Of a stretch of 64,000 nucleotides of DNA, positions 35,954 to 44,737 are shown piece after piece (position 1 is the first letter of the stretch; every line of letters starts with the position of its first letter). Made by a program: the position numbers and the translations under genes. Origin of the DNA: Candidatus Intricatilinea gracilis. Lineage in GTDB: Bacteria > Pseudomonadota > Gammaproteobacteria > Burkholderiales > Burkholderiaceae_C. Location of the stretch: positions 641,001-705,000 of the forward strand of contig JADJDQ010000002.1 in assembly GCA_016702605.1 (NCBI GenBank), written 5' to 3'. The notes beneath the pieces were generated by a model. The model ran no database searches and was not told the origin of the DNA. It was given only the letters and a program-made list of their open reading frames with translations.

Positions 35954-36589
35954 CTAGTCGACCTCTGGCGCCCGGGCCGACACATCGGCATGCGCATCGG
36001 CGCGGCACTGCGCCTGCAACTCGCTCCAGCCGGCAGGGCCCAGCCGACGCAGCGTGGCGATATTGGCGTCGAAAATGCTCGCCGGATTCGGTATGGCCGC
36101 CACCGCACGTTCGATGCTGACCTCGCGAATCAGGTGCAGCGTGGGATAGGGCGACTGATTGGTGGCGTTGTCGACGTCGTCGGCCGCACTGCCGGCAAAC
36201 TGGTACTGCGGGTGAAAACTCGCCAGTTGGATGACGCCGTCGAGATCCATGTCGACCAGCGCCGCATCGGCCAGATCGAGAAAATCATTGAAATCGAGAA
36301 AATCGCCCAACACGCCGGGATGGATCAGCAGTGTGGTGTCGGTTTCTTCGGGGTCGGTGTTGGCCAGCAGCGTGAGTTCGGCGATCAGATCGGCCAGCAA
36401 GGCCTCGGGCTCGGTCGCGCCACTCACCACATAACGCAGCTGGCCCTTGACCTGCGGCGCCTTGGCAAACGGGCACAGGTTCAGGCCGATCACGGCGCGG
36501 TCGACCCAGGCCCGGGTCTCGGCCAATACACGGGCCGTGCTGCGAGTGACGGGCGCCAACGCGGCGCCCACGTCTTGCGGCGCGCTCAC
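35954..36589 (-). CDS. DUF1415 protein
   Basis: 211 residues from a GTG at 36589 that overlaps the SDR stop codon (GTGA), the usual sign of translational coupling; the longer frame upstream is a shadow of the SDR gene. The sequence has TRAWVDRAVIGLNLCPFAKAP near the start and PYPTLHLIREVSIERAV near the end, typical of DUF1415. Predicted cytoplasmic, function unknown. Cotranscribed with the SDR gene. Confidence 0.85.
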   Translation of the reverse strand: MSAPQDVGAALAPVTRSTARVLAETRAWVDRAVIGLNLCPFAKAPQVKGQLRYVVSGATEPEALLADLIAELTLLANTDPEETDTTLLIHPGVLGDFLDFNDFLDLADAALVDMDLDGVIQLASFHPQYQFAGSAADDVDNATNQSPYPTLHLIREVSIERAVAAIPNPASIFDANIATLRRLGPAGWSELQAQCRADAHADVSARAPEVD

Positions 36590-37359
36590 AACGTGTTCAC
36601 CAGATGACCACCGTCGACCGCAATGACCGTGCCGGTCATGTACGACGACAGATCGCTGGCCAGCAACAGCAGCGGGCCATCGAGCTCGGCCAATTGGCCG
36701 ACACGTTGCTGCGGCACCCGTGCAACGATGGCCCGGCCGGCCTCCGAGGCCAGAAAGTCCCGGTTGATGGCGGTTTCGAAGTAGCCCGGCGCCAGCGCGT
36801 TGACACGGATGCCGTGCGTCGCCCACTCCAGCGCCAGCGCCTTGGTGAGCTGCACCACCGCCGCCTTGGTGGCCGCGTACGACGCCACCTGGGTGCGCAC
36901 ACGCAGCCCCAGGATCGACGCGATGTTGATGATGCTGCCGCCCTGCCCGGCCGCCAGCATGGCGCGTGCACTGGCCTGCGCCACGCGAAACACCCCCGAC
37001 AGGTTCACCTCGACGACGGCACGCCAGTCGTCGTCGCTCACGTCCAGGCTGGGTGCGCGTGTCACCGTGCCGGCGTTGTTGATCACGATGGTGGCCACGC
37101 CCAGCTCCGCGCCGGCCCGGGCGATGGCCTCGGTGACGCTGGCGCTGTCGGTCACGTCGGCTGCGTAGGCGCGTATGTCACCGGGCCGGCCGACGGCACG
37201 GCCCATGTCTTCGGCTACCTCGTGGCCCAGCTCGATACGCCGGCCCAGCAGCGCCACACGAGCGCCGTGGCCCGCCAGCACACGGGCGAAATGCTGGCCC
37301 AGGCCGCTGAAGCCGCCGGTGACCAGGGCCGTGCGGCCTTGCAGATGGAATGGATTCAT
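36586..37359 (-). CDS. Short-chain dehydrogenase/reductase (SDR)
   Basis: 257 residues from the ATG at 37359. Classical SDR layout: the cofactor motif TGGFSGLG (residues 14-21), NNAG in VINNAGTVTRAP, catalytic Ser in NIASILG, and YAATK (Tyr and Lys). The C-terminus VIAVDGGHLVNTL is typical. An NAD(P)-dependent oxidoreductase of unknown substrate. Divergent from the aminotransferase gene and coupled to DUF1415. Confidence 0.92.
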   Translation of the reverse strand: MNPFHLQGRTALVTGGFSGLGQHFARVLAGHGARVALLGRRIELGHEVAEDMGRAVGRPGDIRAYAADVTDSASVTEAIARAGAELGVATIVINNAGTVTRAPSLDVSDDDWRAVVEVNLSGVFRVAQASARAMLAAGQGGSIINIASILGLRVRTQVASYAATKAAVVQLTKALALEWATHGIRVNALAPGYFETAINRDFLASEAGRAIVARVPQQRVGQLAELDGPLLLLASDLSSYMTGTVIAVDGGHLVNTL

Positions 37360-37464
37360 GGACTGTCTTCGAGAAGTGATCGGCCAGGGCGAGCATAGCC
37401 ACCGGCGCTGGCGCACGGTTTGACGCACAGAATGTGGCCCCCTCCGGTGCACTGAAAGGCCCGC

Positions 37465-38685
37465 ATGAAGTTCGGACGTTCGATGCTCGAGCATTGGCTG
37501 CTCGACCCCGACGCGGTCTACCTCAACCACGGCACGGTGGGCGTCACACCCCGGCGTGTACTCGACGCCCAGCAGCAGTTGCGCCTGCAGATCGAGCGCC
37601 ATCCGGCCAGGTTCATGCTGCGCGAGCTGATGAGCCTGAACCCGGCCGAACCCGCCCCCGGCGCAGTGGTTCCACGTCTGCGCGCCGCCGCCGAGCAGGT
37701 TGGCGCCCTGCTTGGCTGCCGCGGCGACGACCTCGCCTTTGTCGACAATGCCAGCGCCGGCATCAACGCGGTGCTGCGCTCGCTGCGGTTTGCCGCCGGC
37801 GACGAGATCATGTTGTTCGACCACGCCTACGGCGCCGTCGCCCGCACCGCGGCTTTTGTGGCGCGTGAACAGGGCGCGCAGGTGGTGACGCTGGCGCTGC
37901 CGTTTCCCATCGACGACGCGGCCCAGGTGGCAGCCACACTCGAAGCCGGCCTCACGGCGCGTACCCGGCTGGTCATCGTCGACCACATCAGCTCCGAGAC
38001 TGCGCTGATTTTGCCGGTGGCAGAACTGGCCGCCGTGTGCCGCGCCCGCAGCATTGCGGTGCTGGTCGACGGCGCCCATGCGCCCGGCGCCATCGACGTG
38101 AACATCCCGGCCCTGGGTGTCGACTGGTATGTCGCCAACCTGCACAAGTGGGCGTTTGCGCCGCGCGGCTGCGGCGTGTTGTGGGCTGCGCCCGAACACC
38201 GCCAGACGCTGCACCCCAGCGTCATCAGCTGGGGCCTGGACACGGGCTGGCTGCGCGAGTTCGACTGGACCGGCACACGCGACCCGACACCGTTCTTGTG
38301 TGCGCCCGACGGCATCGCGTTCATGACGAGTTGTCTCGGCATCGATGCCATGCGCGAGCACAACCACGCCCTGGTGTGGCACGCCGCACAACAATTCGCG
38401 GCACGATGGGGCCCGCCCTGGTCCACGCCCGAGACCATGACCGGCTGCATGGCCACGTTGCCGCTGCCAATCAGGCTGGGCGGCGACCAAGCCCAGGCCA
38501 GGAGGCTGCAGAACTGGCTGCTGTTCGAGCGCCACATCGAGGTGCCGGTGATCACGCGCGCCAACCGCCTGTGGCTGCGTGTGTCGGCCCAGGTCTACAA
38601 CGACGACAGCGACATCGAGCGCCTGGGCGAGGCCATCGACGAGGTGCTGGCCACACCGTCGTTGCCTGGGCCGCCGCGGGCCTGA
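37465..38685 (+). CDS. Class V aminotransferase-like PLP enzyme (isopenicillin N epimerase-like)
   Basis: 406 residues. The start fits YLNHGTVGVTPRRVLDA, a hallmark of the isopenicillin N epimerase-like group of class V aminotransferases. VDNASAGINAVLRSL, VDHISSETALILPV and VDGAHAPGAIDV follow, and the PLP lysine lies in NLHKWAFAPRG. Despite the family name these are often cysteine desulfurase- or epimerase-like enzymes of unknown substrate in proteobacteria. Divergent from the SDR gene with 105 bases between. Confidence 0.88.
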   Translation: MKFGRSMLEHWLLDPDAVYLNHGTVGVTPRRVLDAQQQLRLQIERHPARFMLRELMSLNPAEPAPGAVVPRLRAAAEQVGALLGCRGDDLAFVDNASAGINAVLRSLRFAAGDEIMLFDHAYGAVARTAAFVAREQGAQVVTLALPFPIDDAAQVAATLEAGLTARTRLVIVDHISSETALILPVAELAAVCRARSIAVLVDGAHAPGAIDVNIPALGVDWYVANLHKWAFAPRGCGVLWAAPEHRQTLHPSVISWGLDTGWLREFDWTGTRDPTPFLCAPDGIAFMTSCLGIDAMREHNHALVWHAAQQFAARWGPPWSTPETMTGCMATLPLPIRLGGDQAQARRLQNWLLFERHIEVPVITRANRLWLRVSAQVYNDDSDIERLGEAIDEVLATPSLPGPPRA

Positions 38686-38774
38686 CATTGCTTGGGTGTG
38701 GTCCGGGCGGTTCGATCGCCGCAGATGACCGGCAAGTCGCCGGCACTTCGACGCATCGGCAGGTGCCCGGGGGT

Positions 38775-38801
38775 TCAAGTTGAGGCTGGCGCATCCGATT
38801 C
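38775..38801 (+). promoter_or_regulatory. Candidate FliA (sigma28) promoter for cheY-cheZ
   Basis: TCAAGTTG, an 11-base spacer, then TCCGATTC, compared with the sigma28 pattern TAAAGTTT-N11-GCCGATAA. It matches at 6 of 8 and 5 of 8 positions with the correct spacing, 86 bases before the cheY start. Confidence 0.4.
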
Positions 38802-38886
38802 ATCAGATGACAGCGGCGCGCCCTTCGAGCAAACATCCCCGCAGACGTCTTGCGAGGTGCACGCCGCCGCAAACAGACCCACCACC

Positions 38887-39285
38887 ATGGACCTCACCAC
38901 ACTCTCCGTCCTGGTCGTCGACGACTTCAGCACCATGCGCCGCATCGTCATCGGCCTGCTGCGCGAGAAGGGCATCAAGAAGACGCTGGAGGCCGACAAC
39001 GGCATCCACGCCTTGCAGATGCTCGCGCACAACCATGTGGACATGGTCATCAGCGACTGGAACATGCCCGAGATGAACGGACTCGAGCTGCTGAAGGCCG
39101 TGCGTGCGTCGCCCGACTACGCCCATCTGCCCTTCTTGATGATCACCGCCGAAGCACGCAAGGACAACATCGTCGAGGCCGCTCATGCCGGCGCCGACGG
39201 CTACATCGTCAAACCTTTCAGTGCCTGCATCCTGGTTGGCAAGGTGCAGGCCATATTGCATAAGAGAGCAGGGATGCCCGCATGA
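38887..39285 (+). CDS. cheY: Chemotaxis response regulator CheY (CheZ-linked)
   Basis: 132 residues from the ATG at 38887; the longer frame has no support. A single receiver domain: acidic pair Asp12-Asp13, phospho-acceptor Asp57 in ISDWNMPEMNG, and Lys in IVKPFSACIL, very close to enterobacterial CheY. The DWNMP form and the coupled cheZ (ATGA overlap) mark it as the flagellar-motor CheY. It is separate from the che operon at 19-28 kb, so the cell has at least two CheY proteins. Confidence 0.94.
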   Translation: MDLTTLSVLVVDDFSTMRRIVIGLLREKGIKKTLEADNGIHALQMLAHNHVDMVISDWNMPEMNGLELLKAVRASPDYAHLPFLMITAEARKDNIVEAAHAGADGYIVKPFSACILVGKVQAILHKRAGMPA

Positions 39286-39854
39286 CCACCACCCCGTTTG
39301 CCGACGACACACGCGCCCAGCTCGGCGCCATCGTCAGGCAGTTGCACGACGCCCTGCATCAGCTGGGCTACGCCACCGCGCTTCAGCAAGTGGTGCAAGA
39401 GATTCCCGATGCGCGCGAGCGCTTGTGTTACGTCGGCCAGATGACCGAACGTGCCGCGCACAAGGTGCTGACGCTGGTGGACGAAGCCAAGCCACCCTGC
39501 CGCGAACTCGAGACCGCGGGCCTGGCGCTGCTGACGCGGGACACCACCTCGCCCGATCCGCTGCTCGACTTTGCGCGCAAGTCGATCTCCCTGGCCCAGG
39601 CCCAGCAGGATGTGCTCAACAACATCATGATGGCGCAGGACTTCCAGGACCTGTCGGGCCAGGTCATCCTGAAGGTGGTGAACATCATCTCGCGCACCGA
39701 AGAGCAGTTGTGCGAACTGCTGCTGCACAGCACACCCGCCGCCGAAGACAACGCCGCACCACCGGCAGGTTCGGAGCTGGCCGGCCCGCAGGTGCCCGAC
39801 AAGGCCCTGGCGCAGGACGACGTGGACGACCTGCTGGCGTCGCTGGGTTTCTAG
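39282..39854 (+). CDS. cheZ: CheY-P phosphatase CheZ
   Basis: 190 residues, start overlapping the cheY stop. A long helical hairpin carries the active-site block QDFQDLSGQVI (the catalytic Gln and the Asp before it). The linker is acidic and Pro/Ala-rich, and the C-terminal DDVDDLLASLGF matches the CheY-binding helix. It dephosphorylates CheY-P and ends the motor signal. Confidence 0.95.
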   Translation: MTTTPFADDTRAQLGAIVRQLHDALHQLGYATALQQVVQEIPDARERLCYVGQMTERAAHKVLTLVDEAKPPCRELETAGLALLTRDTTSPDPLLDFARKSISLAQAQQDVLNNIMMAQDFQDLSGQVILKVVNIISRTEEQLCELLLHSTPAAEDNAAPPAGSELAGPQVPDKALAQDDVDDLLASLGF

Positions 39855-39941
39855 CGCGAGCCGTCGGCCAAACAGGTGCGCTCGCACGCGCCTTGGCCTT
39901 GTCCGTCAGAATCCGCGGGTAAATCCCAAGCAGGAATTCTG

Positions 39942-40919
39942 ATGCGACAACTTTCCCCGGCCGGCCAGGCGACCATCGACGACATCGCCCGGCGGCACGG
40001 CTTCAGCACCGACGCCGTGATGAGCATGCTCGACAGCGTGATCAACGGCAACGGCAGCATGGCCCAGTTCAGCCACCCCGAATTCGCAGGCTCGGGCCAG
40101 TGGATGCGCGGCGGCATGACCATGGTGTCCGACATGTTCAACAACTACCTCAAGGGCCGCGTGGACGGCCTGTGTTCGGAGTTGTCCAACCTGGTGGCCA
40201 ACCAGCCCGACCTGGTGCGCAGCGGCAGCTTCCAGTCACAAAGCCAGGGTGGGTACCACAGCGACCAGGCGCAAAGCAGTTACGGCGGTGGCGGCAGCTA
40301 TCAGTCACAAGGCGGTGGCGGTGGGTATCAGTCGCTGGACGGCAACGGCAATTTCGGCGCCGCCAGCCTGTTCGTACCGCCAGCACCCGGCACCAGCGGC
40401 GACTGGTGGCCAGGTGACCTGCGCTGGCCCAACAGCACCGGTGCGCAGAACGGCGTGCGGTACGCCTACTTCGCGCAGGCACGCCGCCTGGCCATCGACG
40501 TGGGTGGCAGCGTCACGGTCTACGACACACTCGACCACCAGATCGGCGGCTTCTCGCAGCAGCAATCCGTCGGTGGGTCGATCAGCTTCACCAGCCAGTA
40601 CGGCCTGATCAGTGTGGCCAGCCTGCCGGTCACCTGGGCCAACGGCGCGCCGGTGTGGCAGCAGCCCTCACAGCCAACCCAGCAGGCGTCCGTGCAATAC
40701 GCCGCCCAAGCCGCGACCGGCTACGGCAACAACACGTCGGGAAGCCAAGGCGGTGACTACTCGACGCCACCCGGCGCCGGTACCGGTGGCAGCGGCAACA
40801 GCGGCGGCGGCGGGGACATCTTTGCCCTGATCGAGAAACTCGCCGACCTGCGCGCCAAGGGTGTGCTCAGCGACGACGAGTTCTCGGCCAAGAAGGCCGA
40901 ACTGCTCAGCCGGCTGTGA
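39942..40919 (+). CDS. SHOCT-domain protein with Gly/Gln-rich middle
   Basis: 325 residues from the ATG at 39942 (AGGA upstream). The N-terminus (RQLSPAGQATIDDIARRHGFSTDAV) resembles a small helical domain. A low-complexity stretch of Gly, Ser, Gln and Tyr follows (about 85-140), then a beta-rich segment with DWWPGDLRWPN and a second Gln/Gly stretch. The last 35 residues are a SHOCT domain (IEKLADLRAKGVLSDDEFSAKKAELL). SHOCT domains are short helical interaction modules. No signal peptide. Function unknown. Confidence 0.8.
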   Translation: MRQLSPAGQATIDDIARRHGFSTDAVMSMLDSVINGNGSMAQFSHPEFAGSGQWMRGGMTMVSDMFNNYLKGRVDGLCSELSNLVANQPDLVRSGSFQSQSQGGYHSDQAQSSYGGGGSYQSQGGGGGYQSLDGNGNFGAASLFVPPAPGTSGDWWPGDLRWPNSTGAQNGVRYAYFAQARRLAIDVGGSVTVYDTLDHQIGGFSQQQSVGGSISFTSQYGLISVASLPVTWANGAPVWQQPSQPTQQASVQYAAQAATGYGNNTSGSQGGDYSTPPGAGTGGSGNSGGGGDIFALIEKLADLRAKGVLSDDEFSAKKAELLSRL

Positions 40920-40957
40920 GACCTGCGGGCTCACCCAGACGAACGGGGCGAGAACTC

Positions 40958-41605
40958 ATGAGCCTGCCACCCATCGGCAACTTCGCCGTCCTGCCCTTCA
41001 GCACTGCCTCCGACCGCAACAAGGCGCCCATCCTGGCCGTGCTGGCCAGCGTGTTGCCGCCGCAGGCCAGTGTGCTCGAAGTGGCCAGCGGCACCGGCCA
41101 ACACGCCGAACACTTCGCGGCCACACAGCCCGGCTGGCAGTGGCAACCCACCGACTACGACGCGGACGCCCTGCCTGCCGTCGCCACACGCTGCGCCCGG
41201 CTGCCCAACGTGTTCGCCCCGATCCGGCTGGACGTGCTGCAACAGCCCTGGCCCGCCGAACTCGGCGTACCCGGCTCGTTCGACGCCGTCTACTGCGCCA
41301 ACATGATCCACATCTCGCCCTGGGCCACCTGCGCCGGGCTGATGCAAGGCGCGGGCCGGCTGCTGGTGCCGGGTGGCGTGCTGGTGTTGTACGGGCCCTA
41401 CCTCGAGGACGACGTCGTCACCTCCCCCGGCAACCTGGCCTTCGACGCCGACCTGCGTCGCCGCAACCCGGCCTGGGGTATCCGCCGCATGGCGGAGGTG
41501 ACAGCCGAGGCACGGGCCCCTGGACTGACACTCGAACGCCGCGTCGAGATGCCGGCCAACAACCTGACGCTGGTGTTCAGGCTGGGCAAGGCCGAAGCCG
41601 CCTGA
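40958..41605 (+). CDS. DUF938 SAM-dependent methyltransferase
   Basis: 215 residues from the ATG at 40958 (MSLPPIGN); a GTG at 40916 overlapping the SHOCT stop is an alternative. The family pattern is complete: ASDRNKAPILAVL, the SAM motif VLEVASGTGQHAEHFA, then WQPTDYD, and YCANMIHISPW. DUF938 proteins are predicted class I methyltransferases with unknown substrate. Probably cotranscribed with the SHOCT gene. Confidence 0.88.
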   Translation: MSLPPIGNFAVLPFSTASDRNKAPILAVLASVLPPQASVLEVASGTGQHAEHFAATQPGWQWQPTDYDADALPAVATRCARLPNVFAPIRLDVLQQPWPAELGVPGSFDAVYCANMIHISPWATCAGLMQGAGRLLVPGGVLVLYGPYLEDDVVTSPGNLAFDADLRRRNPAWGIRRMAEVTAEARAPGLTLERRVEMPANNLTLVFRLGKAEAA

Positions 41606-41635
41606 AGTCGATCAGTCCGGCACCCTGATCGCTTC

Positions 41636-42979
41636 ATGCCTGACACGACTCCGGTCCACATCGACCGCCGCGCGCTGATTGCCGTCCTGCTCGCGGTCGC
41701 GCTGGCCACGCTGGACACGGCCATCGCCAACACGGCGCTGCCGGCCATTGCGGCGGATCTGAATGCGCCGCCGGCTGCGTCGATCTGGGTCATCAACGCC
41801 TACCAGCTGGCCGTGGTGGCCAGCCTGCTGCCGTTTGCTGCGCTGGGTGATCTGCTCGGGCCGCGGCGCGTCTACCTGGGCGGGCTGGCCTTGTTCACGG
41901 CCGCCTCGCTGCTGTGTGCCGTGGCGCCCAGCCTGGTGCTGTTGGCCGGTGCGCGGGCGCTGCAGGGCGTCGGCGCCGGTGCGCTGATGAGTGTGAACAT
42001 CGCGCTGATCCGCGCCATCTACCCATCCGAACGCCTGGGCCGCGGCGTGGGGCTCAACGCGCTGGTGGTGGGTGTGTCGTTTGCGGTGGGACCAACCATA
42101 GCCTCGCTGGTGCTGGCAGTGGCGGACTGGCCCTGGCTATTTGCCGTCAACGTGCCACTGGGCATGCTCGCCTTCATGTTTGCCTTGCCGACGCTGCCCA
42201 GAGCGGCGCGGCGCGGCCATGGTTTCGACCCCCTCACGGCCGTGTACACGGCCATCACCTTTGCCGCGCTGGTGCTGGCGCTGGGTGCGGCGGCAAAACG
42301 CGAGCCCTGGCCGCTGAGCGTGACGCCTGCCGTGGTGACGCTGGTGGCCGGCACCTTGCTGCTGCGCCGCCAGGCTGGCCATCCCGCGCCGATGCTGCCG
42401 GTCGATCTGCTGCGCCGACCGATGTTCGCCTTGTCGACATTGACTGCGATGGCCTCGTTCGCGGCGCAGGGCCTGGCTTATGTGTCGCTGCCCTTCTACT
42501 TCGAAGGTGTGCTGCACCGCGACCCGATCGAGACCGGCTTTCTGCTTGCCCCCTGGGCCGTGGTGGTGGCGGTGATGGCGCCCATTGCCGGGCGGCTGTC
42601 GGACCACCACCCGCCCGGCCTGCTGGGCGGTGTCGGACTGGCTCTGCTGAGCGTCGGCATGGTGGCGCTGGCACTGCTGCCCGAACACCCGCAGGTGCTC
42701 GACATCGTCTGGCGCATGGCGTTGTGCGGCGCCGGTTTCGGTTTCTTCCAGTCGCCCAACCTGCGTGCACTGATGGCCAGTGCGCCACCCGAACGCAGCG
42801 GCGGCGCCAGTGGTGTGATTGCCATCGCCCGGCTGCTTGGCCAGACCACCGGCGCGGCGCTGGTGGCCCTGTGTTTCGGCCTGGCCGGCGCTGCCGGGCC
42901 GACCTGGGCGCTGGCACTGGGCGCGGTGTCTGCGGCTCTGGCAGCGATCGCCAGCACGGCTCGTTTGTGGGCTCGGTGA
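41636..42979 (+). CDS. MFS transporter, DHA2/EmrB-QacA-like
   Basis: 447 residues, strongly hydrophobic. LDTAIANTALPAIAADL in the first helix is the motif D1 of the drug:H+ antiporter group, and GDLLGPRRVYLGG is the loop 2-3 motif A. The length is nearer that of a 12-helix than a full 14-helix member. Predicted inner-membrane export of small molecules; the substrate is unknown. It lies 30 bases after the DUF938 gene. Confidence 0.88.
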   Translation: MPDTTPVHIDRRALIAVLLAVALATLDTAIANTALPAIAADLNAPPAASIWVINAYQLAVVASLLPFAALGDLLGPRRVYLGGLALFTAASLLCAVAPSLVLLAGARALQGVGAGALMSVNIALIRAIYPSERLGRGVGLNALVVGVSFAVGPTIASLVLAVADWPWLFAVNVPLGMLAFMFALPTLPRAARRGHGFDPLTAVYTAITFAALVLALGAAAKREPWPLSVTPAVVTLVAGTLLLRRQAGHPAPMLPVDLLRRPMFALSTLTAMASFAAQGLAYVSLPFYFEGVLHRDPIETGFLLAPWAVVVAVMAPIAGRLSDHHPPGLLGGVGLALLSVGMVALALLPEHPQVLDIVWRMALCGAGFGFFQSPNLRALMASAPPERSGGASGVIAIARLLGQTTGAALVALCFGLAGAAGPTWALALGAVSAALAAIASTARLWAR

Positions 42980-43172
42980 TGCCAGCGACTCCAGTCGGCC
43001 TTGGCCATTGGCCCGGCGTCTCCGAAAGCGCTGCGGTGGCCGCCGGCGGTCAAGTGCCACGGCGCACCAGCTTGACCTCGCGGCGTGGACGGAACGCGAC
43101 GCCCGGTCGCCCCGCGCCATGAGATAGTCAGGGCGCCGGGTGGACGCGTGATCCGCCCAGACCGGAGGCCCC

Positions 43173-43367
43173 ATGCAGACCCTGGACGACATGCTCGCGC
43201 TCTCGCTGCTCACCCCTGATCAGCACGCTCAGATTCACGCCTGGGCCACCCGGGTGAAGACGCCCGAGGCCATCATGCAGATGCCGCCGCACCTGTGGCG
43301 CGCCCTCGAGCTGGCCAGCGTGCTGATGGACTTCGACGCCGACCCGGGCCAGCAGCCGGCGCATTGA
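43173..43367 (+). CDS. Small hypothetical protein
   Basis: 64 residues, ATG preceded by GGAGG. It begins MQTLDDMLALSLLTPDQHAQIHAW and contains TPEAIMQMPPHLW; probably all helical and soluble. The strong ribosome site and regular codon use support a real gene. No known domain recognised. Confidence 0.6.
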   Translation: MQTLDDMLALSLLTPDQHAQIHAWATRVKTPEAIMQMPPHLWRALELASVLMDFDADPGQQPAH

Positions 43368-43390
43368 GGCGGCGCGCCGGCGCGGCCTGC

Positions 43391-44737
43391 TCAGATCGAG
43401 ATCAGCTCGAGCAGGAAGGCCCGTTCGGCCAACCAGATGGCGGCCAGCGTGGCGATGAGCAGCGACCCGCCGACGAACACGCCCCGCGTGTAGAAACGCG
43501 TGCGCCGCAACACGAAGGCTAGCGGCAGGAAGATTGCCACGATCACGAGTTGGCCGGCCTCGACGCCGACGTTGAAACCCACCAGCGCCAGCGCCAGCGT
43601 GGCCTGCGGCAGGCCCAGGTCGGACAACACACTGGCAAAGCCGAAGCCGTGGATCAGGCCGAACACGAAGGCCACCACCCAGCGCCGCCCACCCACCACG
43701 GCGAACAGGTTGTTGAGCGCAGCCAGCACCACCGAGGCGGCGATGGCCGATTCGACCCAGCGTGTCGGCAGCGCCACCACACCCAGCGTGGCCAGCGACA
43801 AGGTGATCGAGTGCGCCAGCGTGAAGGCGGTGACGATCTTGAGCACGTCGACGGCGGCCGCACGCATGCTGGCGACCGGCTCCCAATGGCCGCCCGAATG
43901 TCCTCGCCAGAGTCCAACCCCGGGCCCGCGCACCCGCACCAGCACGGCGGGCAGCAGCAGCGAGAGCAGAAACAACACGTGGTCGAAGCCGATCCAGATG
44001 TGCCAGACACCTTCGTAGGTGTAGTCGACGAACTGGCTCCAGCGGCTTGCTGCAGCCAGTGTGAAGGTCTGGCGTGCCGCCTCGGGCGAGAAGATCGCCG
44101 TGCGCGACAGGCCGCCAGCCTCCAGCCGCAGCAGGCCGCGGTGCTGCGGGTCGATGTCGGCAAACAGCTGATAGCCGATCTGTAGCTGGGTGGTTGGTGA
44201 CCCTGAAGGTGCGGTCGACGTCGCTGACGAGGCCGATGCGGATACGGTTGCAGTTGCGGGCGTGGATATGCGAGCAGAGGCCGATGCCGCCGGGCAGGCG
44301 ACGCTGAAGGTCAGTACCGTGTAGGCGCCGTCGCTGTGGTTGTCGATGGCCTGGGGGCCGGCGCTCAGGTCGCAGGCCTTGCCATCGTCGGCAGTGATCG
44401 ACAGGCGTGCCAGCGCGTAGGCGGCGATGGCGTCGTGTTGCACACGCACCTCGCCCCAGGTGATCTCGCCGTTGCCGTCGGCGTCCAGACCGATGGCGAA
44501 ATCGAGGTCGCGCAGCGCGATGTCCCAACGCCCGGTGATGGCGCCGCTGGGGGCGCCGGGCACACCGGCCAGGGCAGGCGGCGGTGACGATGGCGAGGTA
44601 TCGGAGACGACCAGCGCCAGGTAGCTGTCGGACGGTTTGTGCGCCGACGCCGGCAGAGCCAGGCCCAGGCCGACAAACAGCGTCACCGTGATGGCGGCTG
44701 CATGGCGCAGCGCTGCCTGTATCAGGCCGCGGCTCAT
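43391..44737 (-). CDS. HupE/UreJ_2-family membrane protein with EF-hand-like loop
   Basis: 448 residues from the ATG at 44737, which overlaps the TPR gene stop (ATGA). The signal peptide ends LPASA, directly before HKPSDSYLAL. A periplasmic domain (about 25-250) includes LDADGNGEITWGEV, which fits an EF-hand calcium loop, and an Ala/Ser/Thr-rich insert. The C-terminal half has about six membrane helices with WHIWIGFDHVLFLLSLLLP and FGLIHGFGFASVL, the HupE/UreJ_2 signature; histidines in these helices are typical of metal-related transport. Transport substrate unproven. Confidence 0.85.
   Translation of the reverse strand: MSRGLIQAALRHAAAITVTLFVGLGLALPASAHKPSDSYLALVVSDTSPSSPPPALAGVPGAPSGAITGRWDIALRDLDFAIGLDADGNGEITWGEVRVQHDAIAAYALARLSITADDGKACDLSAGPQAIDNHSDGAYTVLTFSVACPAASASARISTPATATVSASASSATSTAPSGSPTTQLQIGYQLFADIDPQHRGLLRLEAGGLSRTAIFSPEAARQTFTLAAASRWSQFVDYTYEGVWHIWIGFDHVLFLLSLLLPAVLVRVRGPGVGLWRGHSGGHWEPVASMRAAAVDVLKIVTAFTLAHSITLSLATLGVVALPTRWVESAIAASVVLAALNNLFAVVGGRRWVVAFVFGLIHGFGFASVLSDLGLPQATLALALVGFNVGVEAGQLVIVAIFLPLAFVLRRTRFYTRGVFVGGSLLIATLAAIWLAERAFLLELISI

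Noticed and set aside
35547..36008. 153-codon minus-strand frame
   Set aside because: No ribosome site, no recognisable domain, atypical composition, and it overlaps the end of the DUF1415 gene.
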